A stretch of 64,000 nucleotides of DNA from Lytechinus variegatus (Eukaryota; Echinodermata; Echinoidea; Temnopleuroida; Toxopneustidae), in NCBI RefSeq assembly GCF_018143015.1, contig NC_054758.1, positions 9,656,501 through 9,720,500 of the forward strand. Reading direction: 5' to 3'. The translations under genes were made by a program, and so were the position numbers. Shown in pieces: positions 47,515-58,100 of this stretch. The notes below the pieces were generated by a model that was not told the DNA's origin, searched no databases, and worked only from the letters and a program-made list of their open reading frames with translations. Within the stretch, counting starts at the first letter, position 1, and the number at the start of each line of letters is the position of its first letter.

Positions 47515-47669
47515 GACCCTGTAACACAAAAGATTAGCGATTAATCACTAATATGAAAGAGCAATTCTGATTGGTTCCCAGTCAGTCTATAGAGGAAAAT
47601 GCGCATGCAACGATGATCTTGATGGCCATTTCATTAAAGCATTTATTGTTAACCATTGTGTTAGGGGCC
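47515..47669. mobile_element. MITE with CAG target duplication
   Basis: CAG flanks both sides (47512-47514, 47670-47672). The ends are GACCCTGTAACACAAAAG and TTGTGTTAGGGGCC, related to the GTAACACAAA families at 4641 and 57482. Confidence 0.75.
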
Positions 47670-47849
47670 CAGATTGGCAAAGCTTGTGTTTTTACCTCTT
47701 TTGCATATAAAGGAATTTTTTTTCACCAATGCCAATTAATCTGATCATCTTAAACTGATAAGAAATCCAACAATGTCAGAATTTTTGCATGAATAGAGAA
47801 AAGAAAACAATGAATGTATCATTATACATGTACATACAGAAAATATTTA

Positions 47850-47940
47850 GAACAAACATGCATTTTAGATCTTGACGTTGCTGGCTTTCCATAGCTGTGG
47901 TTGATCGGATCAATCGTAACTCTTTGTAAGACAGGCCCAG
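47850..47940 (+). repeat. partial copy of the 36163 MITE family
   Basis: AACAAACATGCATTTTAGAT, TTGACGTTGCTGGC and CTCTTTGTAAGACAGGCCC match the right half of the element at 36163-36435. Confidence 0.75.
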
Positions 47941-49279
47941 ATTTCTGTCACCCGAGAGAATCGACTTGGCTGTACTCACCAGTATGGCTCAGTTATATTC
48001 TTTTGTATGAAATTGCCTGTCATACTTCCATAAATCAGCCAGTAATCATTAAGGATATATTACCTTGTCCTGTTACTTGAAAGATACAAATCAGTTTTAA
48101 TTGTAAGTCTCTGAAAAAACATGTATAACAATTAATAGTAGGATCAATTTTAAGCCTGTTTTTAAAGGCCGCTGTTGACTGACTGTGCGATACAGGTTCA
48201 CTTGCAGAAATTACTTTTCCACAAGTTTCCACAAGAATCGTTAAAGTCAAAACTTTATAGCTCAGATTATGCAAAACATGTTTTACATTACCTCTTCTAA
48301 GTCAAAAGTCAAACCATTTCTGTGGTCTAAATAGATTTGATCGAGGAAAATGCAATAAATGTTGTCATTGTCTTGCAGTACAAATATAAGATGTAATATG
48401 AGAGAAAAATCACAACCCAATAAATTTATTACTTAAAGAATACATGTACAAATGTTGTTTGCGACTTTCATTTACATTATGTCTTCAGAAACAAGTATGA
48501 CCATTCTTGTCTTCATCATTTTGTGACCTGTACACCCCCTGGCTTATTATAGAACCCCCTAGTTTATCAAAACAAGCCAGTTCGTAGTTCCTTTCTGCGC
48601 ATGATCAAAATATTCTACGCATGATCAGAGGAAGGTCATTTGTACTGAAGTGACATGGTTTAAAATCTAATGATATACTAGTAAGCACCAACCTTGATGT
48701 CTTGATTATTCATATGTTCTTTTGAATAGTGATTTTCATTTACATCCACAAAAACAATGCGTCCACGAACAACTGGTATTTCACAGTTTGCTAAGTACAT
48801 TGTGCAACATGCTATGATATGCATTCAAAGTAGGAATGCAACAATTACCTTCATAAAGTGTTCATTGGTGTGCTATTCTAGTCACCTGGGCCCGTATTCC
48901 ATAAACGAGATAAGCATGCTTAAGTCAAAAAATCTAAGCATTTTGTCTTATTTTCTGTCTAAGATAAAATTCTTAGCCAAAACGCGTATTCCATAAAGAA
49001 TTGGCTAAGAATTTTGTCTTAGAATTTGGCTAAGAGTTTTGTCTTAGAATTTGCGTTTTGCGCAACTAAGACAGATATAGGATGAATGGCTAAGTAACTT
49101 TTCTTAAAAATGCAGATTCTGTATTTCATAAATACAACATGGCTAAGAATTTAGCCCTAACTTTAAGACAGCTGTGAGTTGTCTTAATTGTATTAGTTTC
49201 AAGGTAATTCAGCCAACAAAATTTTAGAATTTATACCTATATTGCATTTCGAGCTCCTGCCTCATTTTTTAAACCGATT

Positions 49280-50095
49280 TTCATGAAATTTTGAACACAC
49301 ATCGGTCTTAAGGTAAGGAGGTGGAAGATGTTTTTCTTTTTCAGAAATTGTGTTGCCATGGTAACAATATATTATGGCCCAAATTTTGCCGTTTAAAATA
49401 CTTCATTAATTTTCTACCAATTCTCATGAAAGTTGGCTCACACATTGGATTTGAGGAAAAGATGTGCAAGACACATTTATGCAAGTGTCGGAAATTGTGT
49501 TGCCATGGTAACGGTATATATTGGCAAAAATTATGTATAAATCTTGCTGTTCTAACTACTTCCTCAGTTTTTAACCAATTTTCATTAAATGTGGCACAAA
49601 CATTAGTCTTGATGTGAAGATGTGCAAAACATATTTTATGCCTACATAAAAAATTGTGTTGCCATGGTAACAAAAAAATACCAAAAATAAATGAAAATCT
49701 TGTAATTGAATTACTTTATCAGTTTTCAACTGGTCTATTCTCCTAAATACTTGGCATACACATTAGTCTTGAGTTGAAGATGTCTAAGACATATTTTTGC
49801 CTGTATCAAAAATCGTGTTGCCATGGTAACAACATATTATTTAACGAAAATCTTGTAGTTCAAACTCCATCTTTTTCAACCAATGCTCATGAAATTTGGC
49901 ACACACATCAGTCTTGAGTTCAAAATGTGCAAGAATATTTTTTGTCTGTATCAGAAATCGTGTTGCAAAGGTAACAACATATTATATAATGAAATTAGTT
50001 GAAAATCTTGTTGTTTGAAACCCTTTTTGGTTTTCAACCAATTCTTATAGAAATTTGGCTCACACATTGATTTTGAGGTATAGGCCTAGATCTGC
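49280..50095 (+). repeat. about 150-bp satellite with an X-box in each unit
   Basis: GTTGCCATGGTAAC occurs at 49352, 49499, 49658 and 49817, with a degraded version GTTGCAAAGGTAAC at 49962, spaced 145-159 bp. Units share TTGGCNCACACAT and TTCAACCAATTCTCATGAAA-type words. The motif equals the RFX X-box half-site pair (GTTGCC-AT-GGTAAC). Confidence 0.9.
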
Positions 50096-50099
50096 AAGA

Positions 50100-50400
50100 C
50101 TTAGTCTATATTGGAACATTTGTTGCATGAACCAATTTTTCTGTGGCCGGTCGAAACAAGTATTTCCTAATAAAACCAATATTTCGCAATTGGTAGCGAA
50201 CTGATCTGCAAATAAAAGAAATGTGATTAGACATGTGAGAATCAAAAACTATACCGAGATTGCAACAAGAACTTGACAGATTTACAGTGAGGCCAGAAAA
50301 TGAGATTGAGTCGATGTGGATTTTACTAAGATGTACCGGTACTTTGGAGCCAAAAAGAAGAAATTCACATTTGGCTGGATTCAACTTAATGCTAGATCCC
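50100..50400 (-). mobile_element. LINE reverse-transcriptase fragment (CR1/Rex-like)
   Basis: The minus-strand frame gives MNPAKCEFLLFGSK, then NLGIVFDSHMSNHISFICRS and YQLRNIGFIRKYL...ATEKLVHA. This order is typical of the late RT domain of CR1/Rex-type LINEs. It ends abruptly on both sides and lies within the 3.2-kb transposon. Confidence 0.85.
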
Positions 50401-51660
50401 TAGCCTACTTCCTTTTTCAGGCCTAATGTTAGATAAATAGATCTAGACTAGCCTACATTTACTATTTTTTTAGAACTAGAATCTATATTTTGATAGAGTC
50501 TACAAGTCTCTACTCTAGATCTCGACCTATAACTATGAACACCTAGATTGATATAGGCCTAGTTCTACTTCTACTAGGACCTAGATCTAGATAGGGTCTA
50601 GCTTTTAGTCTTAGTTTTCGTCTAGATCTAGGCCTACGTTAGAGATTCTAGATCAAACAGTAGACTAGTCTGAGATCAGCCAGTCCTTACGTTAGGGCTA
50701 CCGGCTAGGCTAGAAATAGAATCTAGAATGAATAGAAGAAAGTATAGCCATAATAGGCTAGGCCGCCTAGACCTGAAGTAAATTTTTATATAAATCTAGG
50801 CCCCAGTCTAGACTGAGCTGTTGGTCTAGGCTTTACTTTAGGCCTGTTTTCTAGAAACCTAGATCTAAACAAACTCTCCAAAATGTAAGAACTCCTCCAA
50901 AGTAAACAAACATATGGGCCTAAAACAGAAGTAGGCCTAGGCCTAGATCTACTTAGAATCTACATAGATGTCTAGGTCAGGACTAGGCCTAGATCTAAGT
51001 TTAGGCGTAGTTGGCAAGCAATGCATTATAGCGATAGGCCTAGCAGTAGCACTGTAGACAGGAATACAGTCGTTTCTGGGAATTTTATTTAAAAGTTTCT
51101 GACATTTACTGTCATATCACATTGGTTAGATTAAGGTCTAGGCCAACTTAATGTTGTTAGACTGTTGAGTGTCGTACTCGTAGTTTAATTAGCAGAAGTA
51201 GGCCTACCAAAATACAGTCGGAGACTGAAACTTTTGTTCTGGACTCTGGGGCTCTAACTAAGTCAGATCTATTCTAGATCTCTAGACTATCCCTGTCCTA
51301 CATGTAAGTAAGGCTAAGCCAGGCTAAGTCCTGAATGTTGTTCTAGGCCTATACCAATACTAATATAGGTCTAGGTATATCTATGTACTATATGTAGCTT
51401 CAGTCTCGGTTGCTCCACTAATTATGGCATGCCAGCTACTAGAGTCTAGACTAACACAGTTACGTTTTGCAGCCTTCATCATGAAACTAGTAAAAAAAAA
51501 GTCGAAACAATGTTCAATTCTCCTCCAAACAGACGCATATTATAGATCTAATTGGGCCTAGGCTATATCTAGGCCTATGTTAGACCCAAGACTAGTCTCA
51601 AAAGTTACAAAAGTTTTCCCTTAGGGGCCTAGGTCTACTTAAACTGAAGTTAGAGTAAAG
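50400..51660. repeat. CTAG/AGGCCT/AGATCT-rich tract
   Basis: About 1.2 kb is saturated with words such as CTAGATCTAGGCCTA, TAGGCCTA and CTAGACTAG in no fixed period. It lacks open frames. Similar but thinner word content occurs at 15230-15260 and 15840-16010. Confidence 0.8.
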
Positions 51661-52274
51661 ATGTCGAGAGGAATATATTCAATTTATATTTTGACAAACA
51701 ATACATGAAAAGTAATATATGGGACTGATACACAAAAAAAACTGTGCAAGTCACTCGGTTTGGGATTGAAATGTTTTGGTAATTAAAAAAATATATAGAT
51801 AAGTTGAATTAAAAATTCTTACCATATATAGGTGATGAATGCTCTTCTCTTACTATAATAGTTGTAATTAGTTTCAATAAAATCCAAATTTTTAAGAAAA
51901 AACAACTTTAGTCACATTTTTGCAAGTTTGTTGCAGTGACCTCTGCAGCAATTTATCATTAAGAAGATCACTGAAGGTCATAGAATTTGAGACTTTGGCT
52001 TAGCCATATCGCCTGACTTGAGACAAATGTCTTAAAGTTTATAGAATATCGTTAGGGAAGATTTCTTAGACAAGCAAAATGCTAAGACAAATTGCTAAGA
52101 CTTAAGCAAAAAGCTTATCTTGTTTATGGAATACGGGCCCAGGTCTATTCAATTTCTCCATCCTGCTATGTAAGGCATGCTTACATAATATCTAGCTTTG
52201 AAATCTGCCTATCATAATGAAAGAAATGAAAGGTCATTTGACCAAAATTGTCCATGAAGTAACTACGAACTGGT

Positions 52275-52916
52275 CTATTCAACAAAGTACTCTGATGAGA
52301 ATCTTAATCTTCCATTACAAATGATTTAAATTTCATTCAATCATGAAATTAATTGAATTCATTTCAACAATTGCACATTGACATTGAATACACATTGTAT
52401 CAGCTGCTACAAGAATCAAATTAATTCATCAAACATTAATAAACATCAATGTTTGTTCAAATTGACACATGATTTCCAGTCAGAGTTGCAAAAATATATT
52501 AAGTTTATATGGCACAAAATCCTGGTAAAAAGATAAACCCCTAAATAAAACAAAAAGGTATATGGAAGTAAAAAAAAATCTAGCACATAAGCCCTATCAA
52601 CTTGCATCAATGCTGAGGGGTATATTCCACTAATGCATTGTTACCTTTATTGGATTTCACTTTGATTCTTATTTATTTTTGTCACTGCATTTTGCCTGAA
52701 AACTGTAAAGACGCTTTATCTTCAAAACCAAATTACAAATGCTCTCCCAATGCCCCAGACCTAAACCTCAGAAATAATACAACCTCTCCCGTCAGCCCCG
52801 AGTAATACCTCCTGGCGGAGGACTTTGGGGTAAACCACTACAAGGTATGTGTCTCTTCATCAGCTTTCCTGTATATCTCATGCTTTGTCTTTTGTGAAAT
52901 GTGAGAAGTGGTACAG
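52275..52916. other. intergenic, nothing recognised
   Basis: AT-rich sequence between transposons, with no coding or repeat signal I can name. Confidence 0.5.
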
Positions 52917-53131
52917 ACGTCAGTTACCATGGTGTCAGGGCGGCCTGGGCGGCCTGGTTCTAAACAGATGAACCTTTCGAATGAAAGCGTGTTTCTGATA
53001 GGAGAAAATGGCTGCTATCGGAATTTGATCGCTTGAAACTTATTTTTCAGACGAGCCAATGTGTACAGACGACCGTCGTCTGCAACTCTGTTTAGAACCA
53101 GCCCGCCATGACACCATGGCAACTGACGTCA
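52917..53131. mobile_element. fold-back MITE with GACGTCAGTTACCATGG ends
   Basis: GACGTCAGTTACCATGGTGT pairs with ACACCATGGCAACTGACGTC, and GGTTCTAAACAG pairs with CTGTTTAGAACC. The total is about 215 bp. Confidence 0.85.
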
Positions 53132-53949
53132 CACTTCGGTACTCTATTGTAAAGATACATTCAGCTTCCTTGTGGGGAAAGACACTGCTCTTGACTTAAG
53201 ACAAGGTTCTTAATTAGGTTGGCAGGTATGATATTCAATGTTTTAAAATATCCAAATGCATGTAACCATTTTTATTTTCAACATCTACTACATGTAGTAG
53301 TCATTATACATGTACATTCAAGTGAATAAGGGTGCTATAATAAATAATTGTTAAAACTTTAAATACATTTTAGTACTTTTCAGAGCGAGATGGGTAATGA
53401 ATAACATATTGCACATGTGAGATGTCTCAGGGTTTGAACTCCACACATAAAAAATTTGCAAAACATGAGTTCAGTATCAAACTGAAACTTGCGTCAAACA
53501 ATTATCAAAGTCATCTTCTCCGAGAGTAGAGCAGTCTGAAAACTAAGATAAGATCATGGCAACCACAACGAAATTACAATTTTGACTGATTGAAATTATT
53601 ATCATTCCCAAAATCAAGAGGAAAGATATTGGGGCACTTACTACTGCCAATTTCAAGAAACTTACTTGGTTTAAAAGCATTTAGTCTATTGAATCGCTTC
53701 AAAGTACCATTTTTTGTCAATCTTAGCCAGATTTATCCCAGAATATTCTCAATGTGTGTTTACTGGTACATGTACATAGAATATCAAATTCACTTCCCTG
53801 AAAAAGACATTCTCCATGTCAAATTTGGCATTTAGAGCCACAGAGAGTGAAAACAAAAAATTACTTGACTGTACGAGGCAGTGTAACAAATATCGAATGA
53901 ATAGGATAATTTTTCTCATTGAAAATAAAGGAATGATGTTAATAATCTC
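53132..53949. other. intergenic, nothing recognised
   Basis: AT-rich sequence without supported genes. It could contain the poly(A) site of the minus-strand paraoxonase-like gene, but no signal could be assigned. Confidence 0.45.
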
Positions 53950-54990
53950 ATGTTGCTTAGCTGATTAGTCACTGATGGCTTAGCTGACTGTCTCCAGTGA
54001 CTGAGCAGCTGACTAATCACTACCCAGTTGCTTAGCTGCTGACCAATCATCACTCAGTGGCTTAGCTAACTGACTCCAGTGACTGAGCAGCTGACTAATC
54101 ACTACCCAGTTGCTTAGCTGCTGACCAATCATCACTCAGTGGCTTAGCTCCTGACCAATCATCACTCAGTGGCTTAGCTAACTGACCAATCATTACCCAG
54201 TAGCTTAGCTAACTGACCAATCATCACCCAGTGGCTTAGCTCCTGACCAATCATCACCCAGTGGCTTAGCTGCTGACCATCATCACCCAATAGCTTAGAT
54301 CCTGACCAATCATCACCCAGTTGCTTAGCTGCTGACCAATCATCTAGTGGCTTAGCTCCTGACCAATCATAAACCAGTGGCTTAGCTGTTGACCAATCAT
54401 AACCCAGTTGCTTAGCTGTTGACCAATCATCACCCAGTTGCTTAGCTGCTGACCAATTATCACCCAGTGGCTTGACTGCTGACCAATCATCACCCAGTGG
54501 CTTGACTGCTGACCAATCATTACTTAGTGGCTTAGCTGTTGACCAATCATCATTGCTGACCAATCATCACCCAGTGGCTTGACTGCTGACCAATCACCCA
54601 GTGGCTTATCTGCTGACCAATCATTACCTAGTGGGTTAGCTGCTGACCAATATCAACCAGAGGCTCAGCTGCTGACCAATATCAACCAGAGGCTCAGCTG
54701 CTGACCAATCATCACCCAGTGGCTTAGCTCCTGACCAATCATCACCTAGTGGCTTAGCTCCTGACCAATCATCACCCAGTGGCTTAGCTCCTGACCAATC
54801 ATCACCTAGTGGCTTAGCTCCTGACCAATCATCACCTAGTGGCTTAGCTGACTGACCAATCATCACCCAGTGGCTTAGCTGCTGACCAATCATCACCTAG
54901 TGGCTTGGCTCCTGACCAACCACCACCCAGAGGCCTGGCTGTGGACCAATCATCACCAAGTGCCTCATACGCTGATCAATCACCATCAAA
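53950..54990. repeat. 30-bp minisatellite, about 30 units, CCAAT box in each
   Basis: The typical unit is CTGACCAATCATCACCCAGT followed by GGCTTAGCTC (30 bp). Some units have small deletions; the left 170 bp is a longer variant with CTGACTAATCACTACCCAG. Most units carry CCAATCA, the NF-Y-type CCAAT box, in the same orientation. The array starts just past the stop codon of the minus-strand paraoxonase-like gene, so it probably lies in its 3' UTR or just downstream. Minus-strand frames across it encode a DDWSxAKPLG decapeptide because the period is divisible by three. Confidence 0.95.
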
Positions 54991-55004
54991 GACCTTGTTG
55001 ACCA

Positions 55005-55172
55005 TCACCAATTGATGTTAGCGTCACAGAGAAGCATGCCCTTTGACCTGGAAGCAATTAGCAGCTTGTCTCGATAGAAGACCACCGAGGACGATGCTGG
55101 TAGCTGAGTTCCGTCATCACTGTACACTTCAAATATTTCTTTAGATGATGCACGGAATCGAATATGGAGTAC
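55005..55172 (-). CDS. PON: PON-like last exon
   Basis: The acceptor on the minus strand is TCTTTTCAG. It encodes VLHIRFRASSKEIFEVYSDD, GTQLPASSSVVFYRDKLLIA and SRSKGMLLCDANINW, then TGA (55005-55007). It parallels PON1 EVLRIQNI...YAENGTVLQGSTVASVYKGK. The end is two to three residues longer than PON1. Confidence 0.92.
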   Translation of the reverse strand, partial: VLHIRFRASSKEIFEVYSDDGTQLPASSSVVFYRDKLLIASRSKGMLLCDANINW

Positions 55173-58100
55173 CTGAAAAGATAATAAATATACAAATACT
55201 GTTAAACCTGTTGAAACAAGCAAAATGATATTATGAGGCCGCTGAGGCGGTCTTTGTGGACTGGCTCATGTCATACAGTGACTGGATATAAAGACCACCC
55301 AAGAGATACACGAAATAATAATGGTCTTAAAGAGCAGGCAGTCTGGTCTTCTTAATGGACAAGTTCCTGCCATACTGTACATATTTCAATGGGAAAAATT
55401 ATTCAAGGGAAACCTAGTTTGTGGTCTACATAGACAGGTTTTCATCCAATAAATCAGAGGTTAAACATGTTTGACCGTCGTGTCAAGCCCATAGCGGAGG
55501 GGTGGGGAGGGCGATAGAACCCCCCCCATAACCGGTACCTTTCCCTTCAAAACTATTTCACTTTTTCTGTACAAATACAATGTACGCTTATCCTCTGAAT
55601 TACTAATAGTTTTCTCAACAGGTATGTTTAAAACTTAAAACTAGCCATTTACAGCAGAGTCAATATGAGACAACATAGAGCATTTGTCAGTTTACTCCTT
55701 ATTTTAAGCTCAAATTTAAAACAAATATCACTTACCTGGGATGGAGGTAAAATCCTTTTATGTTTCTCGTATGCTTCATATTTAAAAGCCGCGGGATGAC
55801 TGGCCGTCCAGACGCTCCCGTTAACATCAACAAATACGTTGTCAACCAGTGATGAAAGGCTAACAGATCTATCGGTCTATAATGTAAAGGTAGAACAAAA
55901 AGTGACTGAAGATCATGCAATGGTGACGGGGATCCTAATCAATTGATTGGCTGAAATCAATCATGTGACCTGTCATTATGAATGGTGCAAGATGATTGGC
56001 CAATAATACATTCCAATTCACATAAAAAAATAAATTTGTCAACCAATAATGAAAGGTTCACATATCTATCAGTTTGAAACAAATTTGAAACAAATTTGAA
56101 ACAAATACCACTTTAAAAAAAATTTGAAACAAAAAGTTTGATGACTATTCACCAAAATTCAAATTCGAAACAAAAACAGTTGACATTGTCAATCTTCAAT
56201 AAACTGAATACATGTAAATGCCTCAGTCAAAAGAGCATCTGCATGAAATTGTTTTTTTCATTCCTCCTTTTATAAAGCCAAATAATATAACAAAGCACAC
56301 ATCAAAGTTCAGGATTTTTTCAAACGAGACACGAATTCACCAGAGCCTGCTATTCAACTTACCTGTGGTGTCAATGCATTGGTTGCTGGATCTCGCTTGT
56401 ACCCATGTACGCCCATACCATAGAGTAAAGAGACATAGACGTACCTACAAAATAAGTGGAAATATAAATTAGTGTTTTGAGCTTATAACGTTTCTAGGGA
56501 AAGCCATTGGAAGACGGTGATTTTACCCATAAAAGTTATATAAGGATGATTCAGAAATGTATATTCTTGTACCTCTGGTTTCATTCTCTCTCCCCTCTGT
56601 CCCCCCTCTCTCTTCACAATAAATCACACTTCCTCATGGGAACATCACGATGGCAATGACAAATACACTGCATAATGTTATGATGATGATGATGGTGATG
56701 ATGATGGTGATGATGGTGATAATGGTGATGATGATGGTGATGATGATAATGATGATGATGATGATAATGATGATGATGATGATAATGATGATGATGATGA
56801 TAATGATGATGATGGTGATGATGATGGTGATGATGGTGATAATGGTGATGATGATGGTGATGATGATAATGATGATGATAATGATGATGATGGTGATGAT
56901 GACGATGATAATGATGACGATGATGATGGTGATGATGATAATGATGATGATGTTGATAATGATGATAATGATACTGATGGTGATGATGATGGTTATTGTA
57001 ATGGTAGCAAGGATGACGTTGGTTACGATGATGGTAATGATGATTCTGATGGTAACAACTATATTTGCAATCCCATTCAATTCAACTGTTCAATAATAAT
57101 GCTTATGATAAAGACACATGCATAATCTCACTTTCTATCTGGTGATAAATGGATGCTACATGGTTCAAAGATTGGATTGGAGACCAGCCTGAAGGTTGAA
57201 TCACATTAAGGTAGGTCTACCCCAAGGAAACATCATGATACTGCATAATCTAAACTTTAAGGTAAAAATGATGATGGTGGTCGTAGTAATGATGATAAGG
57301 TGGGGGAAGAACACAAGAATTTTCAATAATAAAAGAAATTGAGTTCTATGCAAAACAGTGGTGCAAAACTTAAACAGTGCCGTGGTGAGATGCAAAGGGA
57401 GTCAGAGAAAAAATCTCATGAATTTGAAGTTGTCTTGTTTGAAGTATGAACTTGTAGTCCTCTATTTCTTTAGATGTCCTGGGGCCGTAACACAAAAGTT
57501 AGTAATGATCGAACATTTTCTATGATTGATTGCATCGACTACTACAAACAATCAATTGTGAAAATCAAGTGTACGATTAATCGCTAACCTTTGTGTTACG
57601 TTACCCTGGTAGAATTTTCCTTCTTGGATATTTTGAAACTTTTTTTTCATATATGGATCTCTGCACGTACAAGGCAGTCTCAAGAAGATCGTTTATCTGA
57701 GTTGCGCCAAGTTGCTGCATGGGTGAAGAATTAACCAGTGTGATAATGATAATTTTGAGGATGATGATAATGGTAACGATAATGATGATGATAATGATGA
57801 TGATGAAGAGGATGATGATCAATAATGAGGCTCTATGATAAGGACACACACATAATCTCACTTTTTATCTGGTGACATATGAATCCCACTTGGTTCAAAG
57901 ATAGGATTGGACACCAGTCTGCAGCTTGGATCACAGTACAGCACACTGCCCCACGGAAACATCATGTAGTGCTCAAACAATCGTCCTCCAGGATCAAGAC
58001 TGTATGCTTGGTTGGTAACATAGAACTGATCGGGTCCCACTGCTAATACATCGCTCAATCTAAAAGATAAGAGATACAGAGAGTGATTTCAAGATTGGTA

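Larger units (their letters stand above)
48899..52139. mobile_element. 3.2-kb nonautonomous transposon with GGCCCGTATTCC ends
   Basis: The termini GGCCCGTATTCCATAAACGAGATAAGC and the inverse of GCTTATCTTGTTTATGGAATACGGGCC match over more than 20 bp. Further in, GTCTTAGCAAT-like words recur near both ends. Left flank CTG, right flank CAG; the empty site at about 62097 reads CACCTGGTCTATTC, so the duplication is CWG with one later change. Inside are a 150-bp X-box satellite, a LINE fragment and a CTAG-rich tract. No transposase frame was found. Confidence 0.85.
48577..52274. mobile_element. CCAGTTCGTAGTT MITE, copy 1, split by a 3.2-kb insertion
   Basis: It begins CCAGTTCGTAGTTCCTTTCTG and ends AGTAACTACGAACTGG. 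Its sequence (GCGTCCACGAACAACTGG, CACAGTTTGC, CATGCTATGATATGCATTC) matches 61804-62230 closely on both sides of the break at 48898/52140. The uninterrupted paralogue proves that the inner 3.2 kb was inserted later. Confidence 0.88.

Noticed and set aside
50106..50384. Host gene on the minus strand
   Set aside because: The peptide is a truncated LINE reverse-transcriptase segment inside a transposon.
54174..54896. Minus-strand frames encoding a DDWSxAKPLG decapeptide repeat
   Set aside because: A 30-bp minisatellite stays open because its period is a multiple of three. It lies beyond the stop codon of the paraoxonase-like gene and has no start or splice support.
53950..54990. CRISPR-like repeat array
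   Set aside because: Units are contiguous 30-bp tandem repeats without unique spacers, in an animal genome.
56634..57096. 148-residue frames on both strands
   Set aside because: Pure GAT/ATC microsatellite translation (Met/Ile runs).
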